Source: Phalacrocorax aristotelis
Lineage: Eukaryota; Chordata; Aves; Suliformes; Phalacrocoracidae
Assembly: GCF_949628215.1 (NCBI RefSeq)
Contig: NC_134276.1
Location: 31,250,226-31,314,225 of the forward strand
Direction: 5' to 3'
DNA length: 64,000 bases
Below, one piece after another: positions 12,701 to 24,647 of this stretch (position 1 is its first letter; the number at the start of each line of letters is the position of its first letter). Under the pieces are notes generated by a model. The model ran no database searches. It saw only the letters and a program-made list of their open reading frames with translations, and was not told the origin of the DNA. Made by a program: the position numbers and the translations under genes.

Positions 12701-14119
12701 ACTAGGTCTGAGGGCACGGATCCTGTGCGATAACTGCTGCAGGTCACTCCTTTCCATCTGGGCGTGCGAAGAGCTTGTTTTCATTAAGGTCTTGCTGAGA
12801 GAAAAAGCCTGCGTAAGGCAAGGGCTGAACTTGCAGCCTGCCCAGCTGCACTGACCCGCCGGGGCTGGTCCCTTGCGTGATGGTCAGCACACAGGCTTGC
12901 TCTGGAGGAGTGGGATGCCAGGGGTAAGTGGGTGAGATGGTTCCCTTGCACAGGTACAGCTTGTCCAGGTCAGTCCAGCAGGCTCTGCTGAGGTCTGTTG
13001 AAATGAAGGACTGTGAAGAGGTGATGCCTACAAGCCTCAAATAAGCTCCAGGGCTGGGACTGCTGCCTGACTCACCAGAACTGAAACCCTGGATTGAGAA
13101 AATCTTCCCTAGAGAGGGGAAGACTCAGCCTCTCTCTAGATTCCTCCTCTTCTGCAGTTGTGGACAGCCTCTGCTTTCACAGGGTCAAAACACAGCTTGC
13201 CTTTGGGGTGTATTTGCACAGCACAGACAAAGAACAGACCTATCTATATTCGAATGAGGGAACTGATTTCCTTGTTAAGATGGGCAAAACGTGTTGGGCC
13301 TTATCCTTCCCTTTGTAATCAGTTTAGCTGTAGGCCATTATGTGCTGATATCTTTGATTTAATAGCAGAAGCGAGGCTGGTTTTTTTCTGTTGCTTTTAA
13401 ATACTTCCTAGAATTGCTTTGCAGTCTCTGCAGAGCTTCAGAGTGGGGAAACATTGCAGAGTCCTGCAGTGCACAGATCCCCAAAATAACAGCAGACAGG
13501 TACTGAGTGTTGAGGAACTGTCATGGGCAGACAGCAGGAGTCTGACATCACAGCTGAGCACTGACACAAGAGGTGACTCGCTTCTACTGTAGCAAGTGTA
13601 AGACCCATTAGTGGCTGCAGGGTGTGAGGGCACTTGGGATCTCACCTTGTCACATAGGATATCTTAAGTTCTGAGAGAAACTAAAAGTTACTTTTATCCT
13701 TTTGCTGCCTTCTATCTCTTGCTCTGGCCAGGGTAGCTGCCATCTCTGATAAAGCAACTGCACCACCCTCCAGAGGAACCTCAGTGCCTTGTGTAGCACC
13801 AGATGCTGGTGGTGGTTCTCATTCCATTCCAGGTAAATACACCCTCTCATCTTGCTTGCGTTTCTGCCTCTCCGTACTGATTTCAGTGACTTCTAGGTGG
13901 TGCCTCTCAGGCTGGCTCACTGTGCTGATGTTGGGCCCTTTGTTGCTAATGCCAGTGGTATTTGGTGAAGCCTCAGGTTTCAGACACCGCTGTAGTATGT
14001 GATATCTGACTTGCAGCCAGCTTTGGCTTTGGTTTGGAGACTTTTTCACTAAGCATCACAAGAAAGGTGAGTTCTTATGGAAAGGTCTGAAGGATGATAA
14101 TGATTAGCTTGGAGGGCAT
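3701..14119. other. Intergenic DNA, no gene recognised
   Basis: This interval lies between the CDADC1 promoter and the MLNR locus. ORFs on both strands are scattered, short and without recognisable motifs or consistent splice partners. I see no CR1 tails here. The longest ORF (minus strand 11,974-12,405) has no domain I recognise. A cytosine-rich tract lies at 9629-9646. Confidence 0.5.
9629..9646. repeat. C-rich homopolymer tract
   Basis: An 18-base cytosine tract interrupted by one G. It is a simple low-complexity sequence, likely to vary in length and prone to sequencing error. Confidence 0.8.
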
Positions 14120-14345
14120 TTAGGGGAAAACCTCTTCCCAAATATGAAAGCTGGCTGGGGCCCCAAGGCTATCGTCTGGGTGCTCCCTCTGCACGCCCAC
14201 AGCGAATGTGGGTGTGGGGATGGGCATCACAGGGTGCTTGGCAGCAGTGGTGGCCTCTGGGTAGCAGAGAGGTGATTCGCCAGGAGAAGGAAAAGCTATG
14301 AAGTGGCTTTCCTTCCTTCTTCTAACCTTCCCAGGCTTTTCACAC
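14120..14345 (-). other. Unassigned ORF behind a good splice acceptor
   Basis: On the minus strand a pyrimidine-rich tract and CAG end at 14,346. The following sequence stays open for about 74 codons, starting CEKPGKVRRRKESHF and ending HIWEEVFP before a stop at 14,120-14,122. It is rich in Pro, Ser and Thr and has a basic start, like a cytoplasmic tail. The same frame is open further upstream as well, to 14,590. I do not recognise a family. No donor from the membrane-segment ORF at 15,772-16,242 joins it convincingly in phase. It may be a chance ORF. Confidence 0.2.
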
Positions 14346-15771
14346 CTGAAAGGTAAAGAACAACTTGGTTTAAAGCTGACATACTTATGTAATGTCTTGT
14401 GCTTTTGGTTTTTTTGTTTACTTTTATTTATTGTTTCTATTTGAAGTCCTTGGTCCCTGCCAACTTTGGGGGTGGAGAACGCCTTTCCCCTGCCTCCATG
14501 TTTGCCAGGGTGGATGGAGCAGCGGGTGCTGCTGCAGGAGGAGGTCCAGAGCTCGTCACTGTTAGGTGCTTCCCCAACCTGGACAGCCATTTTCTAGTCC
14601 AAGGTTGGCTTTTCTAAATGCCCTGGAAGTCACTGGCTTAGGTGGCGTGCTTGGAGATCTGCATGGCCCATGGAAGCACAGGGTGGCATCAGCCTTGATG
14701 TTTGGGGTCACCTAGTGTTCCCACAGTAGGGATGTTCAGCAGAAGACAGCATTGCTTTTGCTCCCAGTGCTTTGAGGCTCATCTGGGGTTCCATCAGTGA
14801 TATCTGGGCAGGCTCTGGAGATCCTTGGTCCCTTGATATTCACCCCGTTATTGCAAGCCCGTGCCTGCCTTGTCAGAGACACTGAGCTTGCGTTGGTGAT
14901 AAAGAACGTACAGCATCTGGACTTGACCCTGCAGCGTAGAGGAAATGCTGCACTTTGCCCTGGGAGAAAATGTATTAAGATCTACTGGTACAGAGTGCCT
15001 AAAAGGTTTAATTTTGTATCTGCCCCCTCAGCTCCTCAGATGCAAACCTTGCCCCCAGCTGCAGTGTTTTCCCCCAGTTTTCTTCTGAGCTCCAGGAAAC
15101 CTCTACCAAAGCTCGAGTGCAGCATTACAGGTGCCCAGGAGCATACAGTAACCAGTTTGTAAACTGTTCCCTAAAGCAGTGGAAATACACCTCTGGATAC
15201 CAATTTTAACATAAAAGTGGCTTATTTTGGTGAAGGTAAGCCTGTTCCTAAATCAAATAGGAGGTGGTGCCCCAGGGATGCTGGGGCTTGTTCCCATCAG
15301 GCTCAACTGTGCCAAGGCATTGTTCAGCCAGTTTAGCTAATTCAGAGCAGTTTGGGTCACACCCAAGTCACTTTATACCTGGCTCTTTTTCTGCTTATTT
15401 TGTATAATCTCTCTGTCTGAATTGTGGAGATGGCCTCAGGCTTTATGTTTCTGTGGGGGCAATGCAGCATGGTACTGAATGGGATATTTAAGGGGATGGC
15501 TGTAGGGAGAAAATCTGTGTCCCTGTGCCTTGCTGTTTTGCCAGGCGAGCTGCAAAGTGCCTTTTGAGACAGCATTATTTTAGCAAGTAAAAGAGTAGCT
15601 TTGAACTTGGAAGGTCTCTGTTCACCAAAAGGTCGATTGCCATGAGTGTGCCAAACTGCTGCTGTATGAAACAACGAGGGTGCTTATCTTGTGCCCCTCT
15701 GGCTAGTTGTCTTTTTTTTTTAAATTCTAATTGAGACATTAAAGAGAAAAATGGACAGCAAAAGCCTTTTT

Positions 15772-16242
15772 TTATTTACTGATCCAGGCCAGGGCCAGCT
15801 GAGAGGAGAGCTGTCTGGAGAGGGCAGGTGACACATGGAGGCTGGGGAAGGAGGTGACAGTCCCTTTGCCCTGCCCTGATGCCAGAATTGCCTGGATGGT
15901 GGCGAGTGGGGGGAAGGAGCTGCGTAGGATGCCCCAGGGCCGCTCTGCACATCCCTGAGTGGGTCTTTGCTGCAGCATGTGCTTTTTCCCCTGGAAGGAT
16001 CCCACAAATGGCAGCATTTGGAAGCTGGTGTTTGAAGGTTTCAATTCATTGCAGGAGGCACCCTCAGAAGAAATCTTGTTTGCTTGGTTCACACAACTTC
16101 CAAAGAGATGGGGGCAAGGAAAAGAGGATTTGTTTGTCTTTTTGCAATAAAGCACTGTGAAGATCGCAGTAAATGGTAAAACAATTGGTAAAATACAAAT
16201 GCAGATACTCCACAAGGACCAGAAGAACCATTTGTTTCCAAT
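15772..16242 (-). other. Unassigned ORF with a membrane segment; possible 3' terminal exon
   Basis: On the minus strand a branch-point-like CTAAC and TTTTCTAG precede an ORF of about 156 codons that opens IGNKWFFWSLWSIC. A hydrophobic stretch of roughly 28 residues follows (including ILPIVLPFTAIFTVLYC). A basic stop-transfer-like KKTNK comes next, and then a Ser/Gln-rich tail. The stop codon overlaps an AATAAA (TAAATAAA), so the segment looks like a terminal exon of a type I membrane protein. The topology resembles a cytokine-receptor membrane/tail exon, but I recognise no family, and mammals have no such gene between MLNR and CDADC1. No upstream extracellular exon was identified, so a chance ORF or a decayed gene remains quite possible. 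Confidence 0.25.
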
Positions 16243-18805
16243 CTAGAAAACATTTCAGTTAGAACCGCCTATCTTGTACCTCTGTATGTATTTTGCTGAG
16301 TGGGAAATAAGCAGTGAACCTTGAAGCATCAACTCACTGGGAGTGAAAGATGCTTTGACTCCCTTACAAGCATCGCCATGCACAGATCAGGTTATCTGAT
16401 TAAATAGAGGAGAGAAATATTGGTGTTTGCAGTAAGAAACTACTGGTTTTCCGTATTTATTTTAGAATACAAATTCCATTTTTAGAATAGATTTCTAATA
16501 GCTATTGTCTGATTTAGATAGCCTAATACATATTTAATTTAGAGTCACATTAAGGGAAAGGGTGACATAGTGTTATCACACTGCAAATGAAGTTAGGTTA
16601 GAGCTAGGGACTATCCTACCCCCAATTACACACTCTGTGTACAGCTGCTTAATGAGTATGGAAATTAGACAGAAAATCGGAAGGGTATTGGGGGTGACTT
16701 CCTGGCACATGCCCCAGTGTTGCTGGTTGCAGTGGCTGCTGCTTTCCCTGTTTCTGATAAACCGGGGATTGTAAGTGTGAGAAAACTTAACTAGTGTTAG
16801 AATGAACCTGGGTCTTATCAGCAGCAAAACTTAACTGAAGGCAACAGAATATGCAAATGTGTTTTCCCAATAACTTCAGCAGCTTTATTTCTGCCTGCTT
16901 AAAGGGACAGCAGAGCAGATGTGGCAAACTACTGACTTAAAAGCAGGTATCAATAAACTTAAGTGGTCCCAGCGGCTTTCTGAGCGGGCTCGTGGGAAGC
17001 TGGTCACACAAGCAGCAATGAGTAGATCTTGTACGAATGATTTGTTCATCAGAGACCATCTTCCTTCTCAGTCACAACTATTTAGGCTGTAAAGCTTTCA
17101 CGAGCTTTGTGTCTGCATCAGACTAGTAAGATTTTGCAGGTGTAGCCTCCCTCCCAGAGAAGGGTTTCCAAGGATTTTCTGGGCATCTTTTCTCAACTTG
17201 CTGTTGAGCTACCGACTCATTCTTCTTTTTTTTTTGTTCTATTGCAATGCTTGGCAGCCAGCAGTGGGTGCCTGGCAGCTTTGCAAGCGTGGGGCAGGCG
17301 GTCAGCGAGTGCTGCCCGAGACCGCAGGTCTCCAAGCGAGTGGTAGAGGCCGATGCTGTGGCACCAAAGCCCGTGGGACCTGGTGACCATCCCCCTGCCA
17401 GGGGCTGAGCTGTTGCTTTAGGCTGTGGGCCATGGGAGGGCTTCCTTTCCACTCTGTACAGAAAAACTGGTTTAAGAACCAACAGGTTTAGATTCCTTTC
17501 AAACTTCAGGTGGTTAATTTTGGTTTAACGTCTTCCTAAGTACAGTCATCCTCTAACAAGTCTCCAGGGTCAGTCGTGGGCTGAGCCAAATCACTGAATT
17601 TTACTAAGTGGTGTCTTAAGACACAGAGTACTTCAACATGCTTTCTTTTTATCATCTGTTCTTTGTGCTTTGCTTTTATGTTCCCTGTGCCCCCCCCCCC
17701 CCCCAAAAAAAAAAAAAAAAATTATTGTCATTCCTTTCTCTCTGCCTGGCAAAGTCGCTCTGCACCTCTAGTCCATTTTCCCTGGTATTTTATAGCCTGT
17801 ACAGAAACTATTTCTTAAATATTTCTTTTAAAGGTAGCCTGGCTGCACCTGAACACAGAGTTCTTGGGACTAAATCAACATTTTTTTAAATTATTATTTA
17901 CAACATCCCTCCTTACACAATCCAGTACTGATGGCTGCAGACAGCAGTGCCAGGCCTGGTGGATTCTGAGGAAACTCCCCAAGCTCCAGCTATTTCCTAA
18001 GCGTTTGTCCTGGGGGTGACAGAGCACTATCAAAAAGGCACTGCAAGCTCACAAATGCCATTTGCTCCATGTGTTATTTTATCAAGTGTGCAAAAGGGAT
18101 ATTTATAACAGGGATGCAAACGACCAGGAACAGAAGCCTTCTGCTGCGGCCTCCCATGCTGAGCGGGAGCAGCCCAAGCCTGAAGCTCCCTGTGGAAACA
18201 TGGTGACCCATGCAGTCACAGATGGGGTCCCAGCTGCGAGGGAGCCATGGAGGGCCCTACCCTGGACACCTGGAATGCTTTGGGAGCAGAGGGGTGCCAG
18301 GGATCTCTGTGGGAAGGAGCACACCCCGGAAAAGAGGGGGTTTGGTTCAGCATCCCACTAGGGCATTTCCCTGCCTCCTCCCGCTCACACCTTGTGCTTG
18401 TGGGACCTAAGGGACTGCTTCTGTGGAAATTTCTGCCAGGGAACTTGCACCTCCCCATGCAAGTTAGTAGCTAGTGATAAAGGAAAGCCTTTACCAGCGG
18501 ATCACAGGCACGCAGAACAGCCTCCATGGCCACATATCAATGTGATAAAGCTTTTTTTTTTTTTCACCCCTCAGTCTGCATACATTTACAAAGATTACTC
18601 TTAAAAATAACCTGTCGAAACAAACACAAAATACCAGCTGTTCTGTTATTATAACATTTGAATGACACCACCCCTGCAGGAAAAGCAACCCAACCCTCCC
18701 CCAGGATGAAGCCAACAGAAGAAGAAAGCGGAATGTGTGTGCAGTGAGCTAGGGGGTGGGGTTTTTTCTCTCTTTAGTTTTTTTTAATTCAGTGAGTCAG
18801 AGCTA
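16243..18805. other. Intergenic DNA, no gene recognised
   Basis: I see no recognisable coding exon on either strand. The interval contains a homopolymer pair at 17,690-17,721 and ends at the 5' boundary of a CR1 element. Confidence 0.45.
17690..17721. repeat. C15/A17 homopolymer pair
   Basis: Fifteen cytosines are followed directly by seventeen adenines. This is low-complexity sequence, and its length is unreliable in assemblies. Confidence 0.9.
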
Positions 18806-18908
18806 TGGGCAGAGTACAGGAGGAGCTGGAAGCCATGGCGCGCCAGGGAAGCTATGATGTGGTCACCATCATGGAAACATGGTGGGATGACTCAACTGGA
18901 GTGCTGCA

Positions 18909-20420
18909 ATGGATGGCTACAAGCTCTTTAGAAGGGACAGGCAAGGAAGGAGAGGTGGAGGGGTAGCCTTGTATGTTAGAGAGTGTTTTGACTGTCTAGA
19001 ACTCAACGATGGTAATGATAAGGTTGAGTGCTTATGGGTAAAGGTCAGGGGGAAGGCCAATAAGGCAGACATCCTGGTGGGAGTCTGTTATAGATCACCC
19101 AACCAGGATGAGGAGACAGATGAAGTACTCTACAAGCAGTTGGCTGAAGTCTCACAATCTCTAGCCCTTGTTCTCATGGGAGACTTCAACTTACTTCTCA
19201 TGGGAGACAACAACTTATCTGCTGGAAATACAACACAGCAGAGAGCAAGCAGTCTTGGAGGTTCCTGGAGTGCGTGGGAGAACCTCCTGATGCAGCTGGT
19301 GAGCAAGCCAACCAGGGGAGGTGCCCCACTGGACCTGCTGTTTACGAACAGAGAAGGCCTGGTGGGTGATGTGGTGGCTGGAGGCTGTCTTGGGCTCAGT
19401 GACCATGACATGATAGCGTTCTCAATTCTTGGAGAAGTAAGGAGGAGGGTCAGCAAAACCACTACCCTGAACTTCAGAAGGGCAGACTTTGGATTGTTAA
19501 GGAGTCTGGTTAACAGAGTCCCTTGGGAGGCAGTCCTGAAGGGCAAAGGAGTCCAGGAAGGCTGGATGTTATTAAAGAAGGAAGTCTCAAATGTGCAGGA
19601 GCAGGCCGTCCCTATGTGGCTTAAGTCGAGCAGGCAGGGGAGAAGACTGGCTTGGCTGAATAGTGAGCTTTGGCTGGAACTCAAGAAAAAAAGGAGAGCT
19701 TACCCCCTTTGGAAGAAGGGGCAGGTGACTCAGGAGGACTACAAGGATGTTGTGAGGTTATGCAGGGAAAAGATTAGAAAGGCGAAGGCCCAGCTGGAAC
19801 TTAAACTGGCCGCCATCATTAAAGATAACAAAAAATGTTTTTATAAATATATCAGTGACAAAAGGAGGGCCAGGGAGAATCTCCCTCCTTTGTTGGATGT
19901 GGAAGGTAACCTTACTACGAAAGATGAGGAGAAGGCTGAGGTACTTAATGTTTTCTTTGCCTCAGTCTTTAATAGTCAGACTGGTCATCCTCAGGGTTGT
20001 CAGGCCCCTGTGCTGGGAGATGGAGCTAGTATGCAGAATGAAGTCCCAGTTGCTGAAGAGGTGGCAGTCACCGACCAGCTCCTTCACCTCGATGTTCACA
20101 AGTCCATGGGGCTGGATGGGATCCACCCGAGGATACTGAGGGAGCTGGCAGAGGAGCTCGCCAAGCCACTCTCCATCATTTGTCAGCAGTCCTGGTCAAC
20201 CGGGGAGGTCCCAGATGACTGGAAACTAGCGAATGTGATGCCCCTCTACAAGAAGGGTCAGAAGGAGTATCCGGGAAACTACAGGCCTGTCTGCCTGACC
20301 TCAGTGCCGGGAAAGGTCATGGAGCAGATCATCTTGAATATCATTACGCAGCACATGCATGACACCCAGGGGATCAGGCTCAGCCAGCATGAGTTTATAA
20401 GGGAGGTCCTGCCTCACTAA
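18909..20420 (+). pseudogene. CR1 ORF2, endonuclease and N-terminal RT part
   Basis: The 503-codon open stretch has an apurinic/apyrimidinic-type endonuclease: a GDFN-type catalytic motif (LMGDFNLL) at about residues 91-98 and the C-terminal SDHD motif (LGLSDHDMI). These are followed by the early RT motif MGLDGIHPRIL and the NYRPVCLTSVPGK block. The stretch ends prematurely in the segment where intact CR1 copies continue towards the palm domain. The short insert near 'LLLMGDNN' looks like a local duplication of the GDFN region. Confidence 0.9.
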
Positions 20421-20439
20421 CCTGGTCTCCTATGATAAG

Positions 20440-21546
20440 GTGACCTGCTTAGTGGATGAGGAGAAGGCTGTGGATGTTGTCTGCCTGGACTTTAGTAAGG
20501 CCTCTGACACTGTCTCCCACAGTCTCCTGGAGAAGCTGTCTGCTCACAGCTTGGACAAGCGCACTCTGTGCTGGATTAAAAACTGGCTGCATGGCCAAGC
20601 CCAGAGAGTGGTGGTGAATGGAGTCAAATCCAGTTGGCGGCTGGTCACGAGTAGTGTTCCCCAGGGCTCGGTGTTGGGGCCGGTCCTGTTCAATATCTTC
20701 ACTGATGATCTGGATGAGGGGATTGAGTGCACCCTCAGTAAGTTTGCAGATGACACTGAGCTGGGTGGAAGTGTCGGTCTGCTGGAGGGCAGGAAGGCCC
20801 TACAGAGGGACCTGGACAGGCTGGATCGCTGGGCTGGAGCCAACGGTATGAGGTTCAACAAGGCCAAGTGCTGGGTCCTGCACTTTGGTCACAACAACCC
20901 CATGCAACGCTACAGGCTTGGGGAGGAGTGGCGGGAGAGCTGCCTGGAGGAAAAGGACCTGGGGGTACTGGCTGACAGCCGGCTGAACATGAGCCGGCAG
21001 TGTGCTCAGGTGGCCAAGAAGGCCGATGTCATCCTGGATTGTATCAGGACTAGTGTGGCCAGCAGGAGCAGGGAGGTGATAGTGCCCCTGTATTTGGCAC
21101 TGGTGAGGCTGCACCTCGAATACTGTGTGCAGTTTTGGGCCCCTCACTACAAGAAGGACATTGAGGTGCTGGAGCGTGTCCAGAGGAGGGCAATGAAGTT
21201 GGTGAAGGGTCTAAAGAACAAGTCTTATGAGGAATGGCTGAGGGAGCTGGGGTGGTTTAGCCTGGAGAAGAGGAGGCTGAAGGGAGACCTCTTCGCTCTC
21301 TACAACTACCTGAAAGGAGGTTGTAACGAGGCGAGGGTTCGACTCCTCTCCCTAGTAACAAGAAATAGGATGAGAAGAAACGGTCTCAAGCTGTGCCAGG
21401 GGAAGTTTAGGTTGGATATTAGGAAAAACTTCATCACCGAAAGGGTTGTCAGGCATTGGAACAGGCTGCCCAGGGAGGTGGTTGAGTCTCCATGCCTGGA
21501 GGTATTTAAAAGAAGGGTAGACGTGGTGCTTGAGGATATGGTTTAA
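20440..21546 (+). pseudogene. CR1 ORF2, RT palm and C-terminal part
   Basis: The 368-codon stretch begins near the [12 protein letters not shown] motif and continues with the RT core [13 protein letters not shown], the catalytic FADD motif ([12 protein letters not shown]) and the C-terminal [20 protein letters not shown] and [13 protein letters not shown] blocks. It lies downstream of a stop/frameshift that separates it from the endonuclease part, so no full-length ORF2 exists. The Ser in FSKAS replaces the usual Phe of FSKAF. Confidence 0.9.
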
Positions 21547-21635
21547 TGGTGGACTTGGCAGTGATAGGTTAGTGGTTGGACTCGATGGTGTTAAGGACCT
21601 TTTCCAGCCTTAACAATTCTATGATTCTGTGATTG

Positions 21636-22991
21636 TTAAATGGTGAATTGGTCATATTTTCAAAACGCAGTGAAGGCTCAAGTTCAGCTCTGCCATCTTG
21701 AGATCTCTGAGCCAGATCCTGAATTCTACCTTCATGTGGAGCAAACTCCAGCATGTACCGTTACTTTTTTGAACCACAGATGTTAATTAACAAAGGTTAA
21801 CAGATAACTAAGGGCAAGCGCAGACATACCACCAGTGATGCTTCTGTAAGCACAGTCCCACTTCTTCGATTCTGGTCCAGATTTATGTTACTGTAGCCAA
21901 GAAGGTAACAGGTAAATCACTCAGGTGCGACGGCAACTCCTTCTAGCTCTTCCTAACATCAAGCTCTTCTTCCTAAATTCTATAGCTTAAGTTTGTATTT
22001 AAAACCTTTGGAGCAAAATTAGGGAGTTGGGTTTTGACTTGCAGTGCAGCGTTGCTCAGCAGTAAGTCCCGGCTGCAGCACAGCACGTTCAGTGATGGGT
22101 CTCATTTGTGGCGAGATGGGTTAACTCGGTGTATTATTTGCAGGCAATTCGTAACGTGACGCAGTGGGTTCAGACCGCTAACGGTAACCAAACGCTATGG
22201 ATCTATCACGAGGAAGTGGTCAGGAATATCTAAACTCTTACAGATACATGGGACTGGTTGCCAGTGTATGAATAAGAGACCTTATTTCATCGCATGGGTC
22301 AGACCAAAAGGGTTAAGCTCAGAGGCTGCTGTGCAGAGGAGATGATTTCCCATGGGAAGAGTCAGTGAAACTGCCTGGGAAACTCCCCTTCATGCTTACA
22401 GACCGGGTACTAAAAATATACACCTCCTTCTTCCAAGGATGTTCAAGGTGGTGGGCGATTTCTTTTGTGTCCATCTCCTTGCAAGACTGTGTTTTGTAAA
22501 ATCCCATTTATAAGAAAACCATTTTAAAATGGCAAAGGCTCTCTGGGGGTTTTACCCATTCTGGCACCCAAGCAGAGCTGCTGCCTCAAACTCCCTCCTC
22601 CCTTGCGCTCCTTGACGTTACGTTTTTTTAGAAAATACTAGAAATCGCACAGAACACGTGCAATGGACAACACGTAATAAACCGAAACCACAATTTCACT
22701 GGCAGTTTACCCCAGCTTTTCCTATCGAGTTATCCTTCACAAACTGCACATCAGCCTTGCTAATGTAAGGTCCCTGCTTGCCCTGTTAACAAAAATACGT
22801 GTGTTTCAAAACAGAAACGATTACAAAATACCACACAGCCTGACAAATACCCATTCTTCTGTGACTCTCCTGTGAAAAGGAAGTTCCCTTCCTGTGCAGA
22901 GAACTCCTGGAAAAGTGCAGGCTGCAGCCTTGGAAGCTGGTGGCGCATCTTGTGCTCGCACTCATCTCCATGTAGCCACCAGTGTCTTTTG
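21636..22991. other. MLNR downstream flank, no further gene recognised
   Basis: This is sequence between the CR1 tail and the MLNR exon 2 stop codon, read downstream of MLNR on the minus strand; part may be former 3' UTR. A local CpG-dense patch (about eight CpGs) lies at 22,126-22,215. No exon is assigned. Confidence 0.4.
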
Positions 22992-23230
22992 TTACCGTGA
23001 AAGCCCTTTCTGCAGCTCAGTGGGGGAGCTTGTAGGGCTTGCTGCCCTGTACTTCGAAATGAGGTTGTAGAGGATAGGATTGATGGATGCACTCAGGTAG
23101 AAAAGCTGCAGAGCAAATATATTAAAGTGCTGGGAGAACAGCATCATCCTGCTTTCTTGGGTGTCTATAAATACGATCCTGTCAATGTGGAAAGACAACC
23201 AGCAAGCTACGAAGGCCAGAACCTTCACAG
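22992..23230 (-). pseudogene. MLNR: MLNR exon 2 (TM6-TM7 and C-terminus), open frame
   Basis: The acceptor TTTTGTCTTACAG lies at 23,231 and upward on the plus coordinate. The exon reads VKVLAFVACWLSFHIDR, then MMLFSQHFNIFALQLFYLS, then the TM7 NPILY motif and a short tail ending in a stop at 22,992-22,994. The TM6 CWxP motif is CWLS, so the kink proline conserved across class A receptors is gone. One Lys of the usual KKYRAA motif after TM7 is missing, and the C-tail is short. Confidence 0.85.
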
Positions 23231-24647
23231 CTGTAAGACAAAATAACACATGCGATTGTTAAGGAGTGAGTTAACTTTACAACCATCCAGTAAACTACAT
23301 TTTACGTGGCTGATTTTGCAGGTTCTTCTAACCGGTACAAATGATACATAGAAATAATGGCATTAAATTGTTGGAAAACCATAAAAACAGGAATAGCACC
23401 AAGTCTGACTGTTAGTCTTTGGACTAAAACGGAACTGGTAACATCTTCAGCTAAACCATGAGATGAGTTTGCTGAGAACAAACGTAAACAACCCAACAGT
23501 GGTGTAACATCCAGATAACATCAGGCACAACAAAGATTCTCCTCGGCAATGTCTGTACCGCCATGCGTGCGGCATGAAAACGAAAGTCAGCATGAGAAGC
23601 GGTACTGTAAAAGACCGTAGCGTGAGGGCTGAACCTCAGTCACCCCAGCTCCCGCTGAGCTCACGTAAAGGCCCACAGTGTAGTTGGTCTGTTATTTTTT
23701 TTTTTCCCACTGAAGCTCATACATGCATCCCCAGACAATTACTGCCAGAGGCAGATATTTGACTAGATAGATCTCTAGCCTGAACCATACCAGCTGTTCT
23801 CCTGGTCTTGTGCAGCATTTTAACACAATACAACTACAAACACAAACACTCTTGCAATGGCAACACAGATGAGGAGCAATTAAATAAGCATACTACTGTA
23901 GCGATGGTTTTAAGTATTTTTGTTTATAAATGCACCTAAGTAAAACAGATAATCATTTCTGGAGCATCCTTTGGGTTTCTCAGAGCTTAACCCCCCCCCA
24001 GGGATATACCCAAATCAAGTTTGCACCTGAAATACATCACATGCGTAGCACTGCTGGCTCTTTGAGATAAGGGGGAATTGGTCTGGTTCAGTGCATTCTG
24101 AGGAGATTGTGGACACAGGTGGTTCTGTTGGAAAACCTTGTGCCTAATCCAGTGTAAACACCTTCCTCCAAGAAGTTAGCAAATGTACTCTTTCGGGCTT
24201 ATTAGTTTCTTTCCTTTGTGCTACGCTATTTCCATCCGATTATATCCTTGGTAAAAGGAGTCTCCCACGTAGCGTGTAAAACCTTCACTAAAGGTAGAAA
24301 CAAAACAGCCAGAGCATTTTGTTTTATGCTCATTGATCAACAGTTGGATTTCTTTTTGCTTTCTTTTCCTTTTTTTTTTCCTTCAGATTGGTCACTAGTT
24401 AGTTACAAACTAAATCCCTGGGGCAGAGTGCAGTCCCTAACTTTGCAAAGCCTGAACTAAAAATTAAAAGCATCCTACATCAGCGGGAAGCGTTTCGGTG
24501 TGATGTGGTTTGTCTGCAAATGGCTCGTAAGGGTTAAGCTGCTGTTTTTCAGCCTGCTTGGGCAAACAGTGGATTTACTCTGATTAGAACCATGAAAGAC
24601 CACTAAGAAAAGCAAACTTACTTTTCAGAAGCGAAATTTGCTACTCA
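23231..24647 (-). other. MLNR: MLNR pseudogene intron remnant
   Basis: This AT-rich sequence lies between MLNR exon 2 and the CR1 fragment and contains no recognisable exon. The 5' part of the original intron has probably been deleted together with the exon 1 donor. Confidence 0.55.

Larger units (their letters stand above)
18806..21635 (+). mobile_element. CR1 LINE, nearly full ORF2, plus strand
   Basis: This is a CR1 non-LTR retrotransposon with endonuclease and reverse transcriptase regions in order and a complete 3' end carrying the diagnostic tail (ATTCTATGATTCTGTGATT). The 5' end is truncated near 18,806, within the region upstream of the endonuclease; ORF1 is absent. The reading frame is broken near 20,420, between the endonuclease/early RT part and the rest of the RT, so the copy is inactive. 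No convincing target-site duplication was found. Confidence 0.93.

Noticed and set aside
18909-21546. Two large plus-strand ORFs as host genes
   Set aside because: Endonuclease and reverse transcriptase motifs plus the CR1 3' tail show they are a broken CR1 ORF2.
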